Source: Streptomyces sp. MMBL 11-1 (GTDB lineage Bacteria > Actinomycetota > Actinomycetes > Streptomycetales > Streptomycetaceae). From it: a stretch of 64,000 nt of DNA. The stretch covers positions 2,170,001 through 2,234,000 of the forward strand of contig NZ_CP117709.1 in NCBI RefSeq assembly GCF_028622875.1, in the 5' to 3' direction. Position 1 is the stretch's first letter; each line of letters begins with the position of its first letter. The notes under the pieces were generated by a model, which was not told the DNA's origin, made no database searches, and saw nothing but the letters and a program-made list of their open reading frames with translations. Positions 56,295 to 64,000 of this stretch are shown in pieces. A program made the position numbers and the translations under genes.

Positions 56295-57574
56295 GGGCGT
56301 ACGAGCGGCTGGAGTTCGGCGAAACGGCGGTCGCCGATCCCGCGGACCTGGCGGAGCTCGCCGACGGACCGGAATCCGTTGTTCTCCGCGCGGTAGTCGA
56401 TCATGTGCCGGGCCAGCACGGGCCCGACCCCGGGCAGCGTCTCAAGCTGCTCCGCGGTCGCCGTGTTCAGGCTCAGCGGCGCCGAGGGCCCGCCCGGTCC
56501 GGCACCCGACGCGTCGGCCCCGGGGGGCCCGCTACCGCCCGCCCCGGAGACCGGCGTGCCGGGCGGTAGACCCACGACGACCTGTTCACCGTCCATCAGG
56601 ACCCGCGCCCGATTGAGCCCCGTCACATCCGTGCCCGCGCGCACACCGCCCGCCGCATCGAGCGCGTCCGCCACCCGAGATCCCGCCGGAAGCCGACGGA
56701 CCCCCGGCCGACGCACCTTGCCGCTCACATCGACGACGATCTGCCCCCTCCCGCTCCCCTCCCCGACCGTGTCCGGCGCCTCCCCCGCCGCCGGGCGCGG
56801 GACCGGTCCGGGGCCCCCGGACCGTAACGGATCCGGTGGCCACGCGGGCGCCGCCGCTTCGTCCGCAACCGGTTCCGGCGCACGCACGGCCTGGGGGCGT
56901 ACGGACCAGAAGTGGAAAGCGGCGACACCCACGGCGGCGAGCAGTACCAGGCCGAGCACCACCGGGGTGCGCGGTGCCATCCCGCACCGGAGCCGCACCC
57001 ACAACGGCAGCCGCTCCCGGACGGCAGACAGGAGACGACGCACCCTCGGCGTGCCGCTGGGCACCTCCCCCGCGATATCGGATACGGGCGCGGGTTCGGG
57101 TGCGGGTGCCGCCTCGCGTACCGGTACGGGCTCCGGCTCACGTGCGGGTGCAGGCTCCGGCTCACGTGCGCGTACGGACCCCGGCTCGCTCACCGGTACG
57201 GGCTCGGCAACGCTCCCCAGCCCGGTGGCACCCGCCATCAGCGCATCCGCCCGGCGCCGCGCGGCCGCCACCGCAAGGGCGGAACGGCCTCGCGCGGACC
57301 GCCGTCCTCGGGGGCGTGCTCCTAAACGGGCGCCGGGGCCCGCACCTGCCCGGCCACTCGGGCGAGTGCCCGATCCGTGCCGCGCCCGGACGGGCAACGG
57401 GCCGGGCGGAGGCGGGAACGCCGAAACGGAAACGGAAGTGGAGGTAGAAGGGGAAGTGGAAGAGGCAGAGCCTCTGGGGGTGGAGGCTGAGAGGGAGATG
57501 GACGGGGAATCGGGCGACGGGGCAGGGGTGGGTGGAGCGTCGGGAGTCGACGCCCGAGGAGATCGAAGGGCCAT
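56291..57574 (-). CDS. comEA: ComEA-family DNA-binding protein with long N-terminal extension
   Basis: A 427-residue protein. The first 180 residues are low-complexity Ser/Pro/Arg and Pro-Glu rich, one membrane helix follows at about 205-222 (VVLGLVLLAAVGVAAFHFW), then an SLBB domain (VDVSGKVRRPGVRRLPAGSRVADAL) and a helix-hairpin-helix pair (LNTATAEQLETLPGVGPVLARHMIDYR). Typical ComEA is 200-300 residues. The HhH end would be outside the membrane. Its stop overlaps comEC's ATG. Confidence 0.9.
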   Translation of the reverse strand: MALRSPRASTPDAPPTPAPSPDSPSISLSASTPRGSASSTSPSTSTSVSVSAFPPPPGPLPVRARHGSGTRPSGRAGAGPGARLGARPRGRRSARGRSALAVAAARRRADALMAGATGLGSVAEPVPVSEPGSVRAREPEPAPAREPEPVPVREAAPAPEPAPVSDIAGEVPSGTPRVRRLLSAVRERLPLWVRLRCGMAPRTPVVLGLVLLAAVGVAAFHFWSVRPQAVRAPEPVADEAAAPAWPPDPLRSGGPGPVPRPAAGEAPDTVGEGSGRGQIVVDVSGKVRRPGVRRLPAGSRVADALDAAGGVRAGTDVTGLNRARVLMDGEQVVVGLPPGTPVSGAGGSGPPGADASGAGPGGPSAPLSLNTATAEQLETLPGVGPVLARHMIDYRAENNGFRSVGELRQVRGIGDRRFAELQPLVRP

Positions 57575-57721
57575 GCCTCACGACGTTAGGCACATCCGCC
57601 CGACCTCGCTGAGCAGCGCCGATTCCTGTGGACAGTCCGGCAGTTGTGGACAACTCGGCCACCCCTCGGGGTGAAGCTCCGCACCTTCAGCCGCTCGACT
57701 CGACGCGACCCGCGCCTTCAC

Positions 57722-57833
57722 CGGAGCCCGAGCCGGAGCCCGAGCCGGAGCCGGAGCCGGAGCCCGAGCCGGAGCCGGAGCCCGAGCCCGAGCCGGAGCC
57801 GGAGCCCGAGCCGGAGCCGGAGCCGGAGCCGGA
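57722..57833. repeat. hexanucleotide repeat array (about 18 units) after degV
   Basis: CGGAGC/CCGAGC units alternate for 112 bp right up to the degV stop codon (57834-57836). A plus-strand frame would read (PE)n, but this gap lies between two minus-strand genes and that ORF is antisense to degV. Units differ only at one C/G position, indicating slippage. Confidence 0.95.
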
Positions 57834-58679
57834 TCACCGCAGCGAGATCACCGCACCGAGCAGCCCCGGCCCCGTGTGCGCCCCGATGACCGCGCCGACC
57901 TCGCTGACGTGGAGGTCGACCAGGCCGGAGACGCGTTCGCGCAGCCGCTCGGCCAGGCGCTCCGCGCGCTCCGGTGCGGCGAGGTGGTGGACGGCGATGT
58001 CCACCGGGGCCGTACCCGCCCGCTCAGCGGCGATCTCTTCCAGGCGGGCAATGGCCCTGGACGCCGTCCGCACCTTCTCCAGCATCTCGATCCGTCCCCC
58101 GTCGAGCTCCAGGATCGGCTTCACCGCCAACGCCGATCCCAGCAAGGCCCGCGCCGTGCCGATGCGTCCGCCCCGGCGCAGATAGTCGAGAGTGTCGACA
58201 TAGAAATACGCCGAGGTGCCGGCGGCGCGCTTCTCCGCGGCCGACACCGCTTCGTCCAGGCCGCCGCCCGCCTCGGCGGTCTCCGCCGCCGCCAGAGCGC
58301 AGAACCCCAGGGCCATGGCGACCATGCCGGTGTCCACGACGCGTACCGGAACGGGGGCGTCCTTCGCCGCCAGCAGCGCGGCGTCGTACGTGCCGGAGAA
58401 CTCCGACGACAGGTGCAGCGACACCACCGCGTCCGCACCGCCCTCGGCCGCCGTCCGGTAGGCCGCGGCGAAGACCTCGGGGCTGGGACGGGAGGTGGTC
58501 ACGGAGTGGCGTTTCTGCAGAGCCAGGGCGAGCGAGCGGGCCGAAATCTCCGTGCCCTCCTCCAGCGCCCGGTCGCCCAGCACGACGGTCAGCGGCACTG
58601 CGGTGATGCCGTGCCGTTCCATCGTCGGGCGCGGCAGGTAGGCCGTGGAATCGGTGACGATAGCGACATGGCGGGACAT
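57834..58679 (-). CDS. DegV family fatty-acid-binding protein
   Basis: A 281-residue cytoplasmic protein of the DegV family, which binds fatty acids for phosphorylation by FakA in firmicutes. It has [39 protein letters not shown] and a C-terminal [19 protein letters not shown] 58679 is MSRHVAIV. The stop abuts a hexamer repeat. Its partner kinase is not seen in the window. Confidence 0.92.
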   Translation of the reverse strand: MSRHVAIVTDSTAYLPRPTMERHGITAVPLTVVLGDRALEEGTEISARSLALALQKRHSVTTSRPSPEVFAAAYRTAAEGGADAVVSLHLSSEFSGTYDAALLAAKDAPVPVRVVDTGMVAMALGFCALAAAETAEAGGGLDEAVSAAEKRAAGTSAYFYVDTLDYLRRGGRIGTARALLGSALAVKPILELDGGRIEMLEKVRTASRAIARLEEIAAERAGTAPVDIAVHHLAAPERAERLAERLRERVSGLVDLHVSEVGAVIGAHTGPGLLGAVISLR

Positions 58680-58864
58680 GAGCCGGAGGTTACCTGGCGT
58701 GCTGGGAGTGCGGCAGCCCGGCCCCGGCCCTCTGATCATTCATGGCCGCTTCGGAGCGTATCCGGTCGCGTCGCACCCGTTCCGGCGGAGTCGCGCACAC
58801 AGGATCGCGCGGACGGGTCGCGCCAACGGAGTCAGGCGGACGGAGTCACGCGGACCGGTGTGCG

Positions 58865-59662
58865 TCAGTTCGTCGTTTCCGGCCGGGTGGACTTCTGCCA
58901 GGGGTAGGTCGTGCGCAGCCGGGGATCCGGTGCGGTGATCGCCTGCGGGCTCTCCTCGCGTGCCGGTCCGGACCACGCCTGGTCTGCCGTGCTGCTCTTC
59001 CCGGCCGAGGGGTCCACCGAGGGGTCCGCCGAGGCGGCCGGCTCGGGCCAGTCCGTCCCGGGGCCGTGGTCCCGTGTCGAGGCGGGGGCCCCGGCGCCGG
59101 ATGCCCCCGACGGCTCCTCGACGGTCCAGTGCCGCAGCGCGCCGGCCTCGATGTCGATCTGCGCGTTCAGCGCGTCCAGGTCGTCGTCGGCGAACTGCCG
59201 CGCCCGGTCCCGCGCCGCCCAGCGCAGCGACTCCGCCGAGTGCGTGATCCGCTGCGTGCGTTCCTTGAGCTTGGGCAGCAGGCCCGCGACCGTCGCCCGG
59301 TCCGGCTCACGCTCCAGCCGCTTCAGCTCGTCGTCCAGTTCGAGACCGTGCTCGCTCAGCCTCCGGAACAGCGCCACCGACTCCGCCAGGGACGCGTCCT
59401 CGGCGACACCGGCGTGCAGCGCGTCCTGCGTGGCCCGCATCGAGGTGCGCAGGGCGAGCCGGAGCTGCGCCAGCTCGCCGGCGACACCCGTCTGCCCGAA
59501 GCTCTTGGCCCGGAGCGTGGTGTCCTCCACCGTGCGCCGGGCCTGCGTGATCGTGCGGTCCACACCGCGCTTGGCCGCGCCGACGGCCTTCACCGTCGCG
59601 TAGACACCCAGCGCGACGAACGCGACCAAGAACAACGTCAGGATCGTGATCGCGGCTTCCAT
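58865..59662 (-). CDS. single-span membrane protein with coiled coil
   Basis: A 265-residue protein: one N-terminal membrane helix (about 3-25, ITILTLFLVAFVALGVYATV), then a long predicted coiled-coil/helical region (about 30-175), and a disordered Pro/Ser/Asp-rich tail. No enzymatic motif. It is conserved upstream of leuS in streptomycetes as far as I recall. Function unknown. Confidence 0.75.
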   Translation of the reverse strand: MEAAITILTLFLVAFVALGVYATVKAVGAAKRGVDRTITQARRTVEDTTLRAKSFGQTGVAGELAQLRLALRTSMRATQDALHAGVAEDASLAESVALFRRLSEHGLELDDELKRLEREPDRATVAGLLPKLKERTQRITHSAESLRWAARDRARQFADDDLDALNAQIDIEAGALRHWTVEEPSGASGAGAPASTRDHGPGTDWPEPAASADPSVDPSAGKSSTADQAWSGPAREESPQAITAPDPRLRTTYPWQKSTRPETTN

Positions 59663-59724
59663 GAATGCCCCTCGATGTCTCGATGCGGCCGCCGGTACCG
59701 GACGCCCCCTCCACCGTAAACGGA

Positions 59725-59767
59725 ACGGGCAGGCCGAGGGTTCCTTCGGAACCCCCAACCTGCCCGT
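59725..59767 (-). terminator. leuS terminator
   Basis: ACGGGCAGG...CCTGCCCGT with an inner GGGTTCC-ttc-GGAACCC stem, about 75 bp after the leuS stop. Confidence 0.8.
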
Positions 59768-59840
59768 AGGGGATGGCCCTCACGACGCCCGGGGCCCGTC
59801 ACCCGGCCGCCACCGCCCGGCCGTCGTCACGCGGCCGTGG

Positions 59841-62714
<2,874 letters not shown>

Positions 62715-62754
62715 GATCCTCAAAGCTCCATCGATCGTCATCTGCCGGGAAACG

Positions 62755-62832
62755 AAAAATCCCCTCGCACAGGAGGGGACGCCGCGCTGACTCCGACCAG
62801 GCGTTCTCACCGGTCGGGACTCTTCAGCGCGG
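62755..62832 (-). promoter_or_regulatory. leuS attenuator: long hairpin plus U-tailed terminator
   Basis: On the leuS strand, a stem CCGCGCTGA (62832-62824) with TCAGCGCGG (62790-62782) encloses CCGACC/GGTCGG (62817-62812 with 62798-62793). Then follows TCCCCTC...GAGGGGA (62779-62773 with 62766-62760) and a run of five U (62759-62755). A U-run after a stem is rare in this genome. The first arm covers the leader peptide's end. Confidence 0.8.
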
Positions 62833-62862
62833 CTCGCTAAGCAGAAGGCGTACGGCACGCAT
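62824..62862 (-). CDS. leuS leader peptide (leucine attenuator)
   Basis: A 12-codon [15 protein letters not shown], with CTT CTG CTT (three Leu), ends 110 bp before leuS. Its stop codon (UGA) lies in the 5' arm of the long attenuator hairpin. The Leu triplet matches the product of the gene. Ribosome stalling would change the RNA fold. Confidence 0.8.
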   Translation of the reverse strand: MRAVRLLLSEPR

Positions 62863-63061
62863 GGCGTCAGGGTACCGCACGGGCCCGGAAGGGAGCGGGG
62901 AGTAACCAGCGGGCGGGACACCGCGCACGCGAGCCGGAAACGCCACCGAACGTCTGCCGCTCTCCGTGGCCGACGCGTGACACCCCCGCCGACCGCCGAA
63001 GGTGCGGCCGAGTCGCTTCCGAGCGGCGAGAAGCTCTCCGGACAGAACCGAACAGAACAGA

Positions 63062-63094
63062 GAAGCGGGCCACCCGATCCGGGTGACCCGCTTC
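63062..63094 (-). terminator. terminator after the first tRNA-Ala
   Basis: GAAGCGGG..CACCC pairs with GGGTG..CCCGCTTC, 17 bp beyond the tRNA 3' end. Confidence 0.75.
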
Positions 63095-63110
63095 TTCACT
63101 GTCGATCTTG

Positions 63111-63183
63111 TGGAGCTAAGGAGAATTGAACTCCTGACCTCCTGCATGCCATGCAGGCGCTCTACCAACTGAGCTATAGCCCC
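63111..63183 (-). tRNA. tRNA-Ala (anticodon GGC)
   Basis: A 73-nt cloverleaf starting GGGGCTATAG. The anticodon loop is ATGGCAT (GGC) closed by CCTGC/GCAGG. The acceptor has the G3-U70 pair that identifies alanine tRNA. CCA is not encoded. Identical to the copy at 63873-63945. Confidence 0.97.
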
Positions 63184-63314
63184 TCGCTGTGTGCCGCCCG
63201 GTTTCCCTGGCGACATCGAGAACATTACACGGTCCCCCCGGTGCTTCACCAAATCATTGCCGGTCCGCACCGATACGCCCGAATCATCCCGAACGGTGGA
63301 TCACCCGCCGCAGG

Positions 63315-63548
63315 TCAGGCGGTCGCGAAGGAGTAGAAGCGCTTGAGGGTGCAGTGCTCCTCCAGGAGCCTCCCGTAGATCGGCTCCCCCTCCAGCTCCC
63401 GGTAGGTCTCGATGGGGTCGCCTTTTATGATCAGCGCCCGCGCGCATTCCTCGCACCAGTACTGGTACTCCGCATTGAGCGGGTCCATGTCCCTGACGAT
63501 GGGCGTACCGCTGCCGCACCAGTCGCACTTACGCCTGTGTGCACCCAT
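63315..63548 (-). CDS. small zinc-ribbon hypothetical protein
   Basis: A 77-residue protein with CDWCG and CEEC pairs (about residues 8-11 and 32-35), a treble-clef/zinc-ribbon pattern, and a C-terminal amphipathic helix. Function unknown. It sits between two tRNA-Ala genes, three bases downstream of the next small gene. Confidence 0.7.
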   Translation of the reverse strand: MGAHRRKCDWCGSGTPIVRDMDPLNAEYQYWCEECARALIIKGDPIETYRELEGEPIYGRLLEEHCTLKRFYSFATA

Positions 63549-63551
63549 CAG

Positions 63552-63740
63552 TCAGCTCCAGCTGTGGCCGCAGGCCGTGCACACGTAGGAGACCCCTCCG
63601 TTGTCACCCAGAACCTGGGCCACATGGGACGAACCGCAGGACGGACAGCCGAGACGGGATCGATCTTCGAACGGTACGGGGTCGGGGGACGGGGCGGTGA
63701 CGAGGGGCTGGTCGGGGATGTGTTCGCGACTCGCAGACAT
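63552..63740 (-). CDS. small zinc-ribbon hypothetical protein
   Basis: A 62-residue protein. The first half is disordered Pro-rich; the second half is a zinc ribbon (CPSCGSSH...YVCTACGHSW), resembling the TFIIS-like C4 ribbon. GGAGG lies before ATG 63740. It is probably co-transcribed with 63315-63548. Function unknown. Confidence 0.7.
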   Translation of the reverse strand: MSASREHIPDQPLVTAPSPDPVPFEDRSRLGCPSCGSSHVAQVLGDNGGVSYVCTACGHSWS

Positions 63741-63837
63741 CGCGCTCCCTCCCGATCGGTACGGCGCCCCCTCCGGCGCTCCGATTCTGCCATGGCCCCG
63801 CAAGGGGGTCAGCCCGCTCGGTGCCCTCCATACAGAA

Positions 63838-63864
63838 GATCCCGCCCCCTGGTGGGGACGGGAT
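63838..63864 (-). terminator. terminator after the second tRNA-Ala
   Basis: GATCCCG.CCCC pairs with GGGG.CGGGATC (one mismatch), nine bases beyond the tRNA 3' end. Confidence 0.75.
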
Positions 63865-63872
63865 CCTGATTG

Positions 63873-63945
63873 TGGAGCTAAGGAGAATTGAACTCCTGAC
63901 CTCCTGCATGCCATGCAGGCGCTCTACCAACTGAGCTATAGCCCC
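63873..63945 (-). tRNA. tRNA-Ala (anticodon GGC), second copy
   Basis: Identical 73-nt sequence to 63111-63183, with its own terminator and different flanks. The upstream region runs off the end of the window. Confidence 0.97.
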
Positions 63946-64000
63946 GCTGTTCGCTGCTGTTTCCCTGCGTTTCCGCGCTGCGAACAAGAAGAACTTTAGC

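Noticed and set aside
57628..58185. plus-strand ORF with a long (Pro-Glu)n stretch
   Set aside because: The stretch is just the hexamer repeat after degV, and the rest is antisense to degV.
62715..62862. T-box riboswitch upstream of leuS
   Set aside because: No T-box sequence (UGGNACCGCG-like) or specifier loop could be found; the leader peptide model explains the structure better.

Overview
The window is high-GC DNA from a Streptomyces (or very close actinomycete) chromosome. This rests on strong third-position GC, many GTG starts, and typical Streptomyces families: XRE/DUF397 pairs, DUF6243, a stand-alone UTRA protein, a tgm-type RiPP locus and a SpoIIE phosphatase fused to an HATPase. From zinc uptake to leuS the order (glyS, znuACB-zur, uppS, recO, leuA, era, phoH, rnz, dnaJ2-hrcA, hemW, lepA, rpsT, holA, comEC-comEA, degV, leuS) matches what I remember of the conserved core chromosome of S. 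coelicolor. I could not check that by alignment.

Positions 1-9,500 are accessory. They hold a secreted chymotrypsin-fold protease, a DoxX membrane protein beside the remnant of an ECF sigma gene, an HD hydrolase and an XRE regulator. Divergent from these is a compact graspetide (omega-ester RiPP) cluster: a precursor, an ATP-grasp ligase and a PIMT-like methyltransferase. Then comes an XRE-DUF5753/DUF397 locus in which the DUF397 gene and its terminator have been duplicated around a UTRA gene. A run of small unknown genes follows, including two tandem paralogues with repeated Cys/His motifs.

Positions 9,500-36,100 are mostly housekeeping. They hold glyS, a Zur-controlled zinc importer with its own regulator, cell-wall lipid carrier synthesis (uppS), DNA repair (recO), leucine synthesis (leuA, with a leucine-rich leader peptide), a protealysin-type M4 protease with an emfourin-type inhibitor, and a MITE-like element. 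These are followed by a phoH-ybeY-CNNM-mmcQ-era block, a PfkB kinase, an MFS transporter, an add-rnz-hinT-rsmE-nitronate monooxygenase block, and dnaJ2-hrcA behind a CIRCE-like operator.

Positions 36,100-64,000 hold an MBL hydrolase with a repeat tail, a DUF3097 protein, a 995-residue membrane protein ending in a periplasmic-binding fold, hemW, a PP2C phosphatase, fadD, lepA, rpsT, holA, comEC-comEA, degV, leuS and two identical tRNA-Ala(GGC) genes flanking two zinc-ribbon ORFs. leuS has a 12-codon leader peptide with three consecutive Leu codons, then a long hairpin and a U-tailed terminator: a convincing attenuator.

The most notable points are the graspetide/aspartimide cluster, the two leucine leader peptides (leuA and leuS), the double Zur operator, the DUF397 segmental duplication, the CIRCE-like site, the MITE, and an unusual number of short tandem repeats at gene junctions. 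I found no CRISPR array, prophage or intact insertion sequence.
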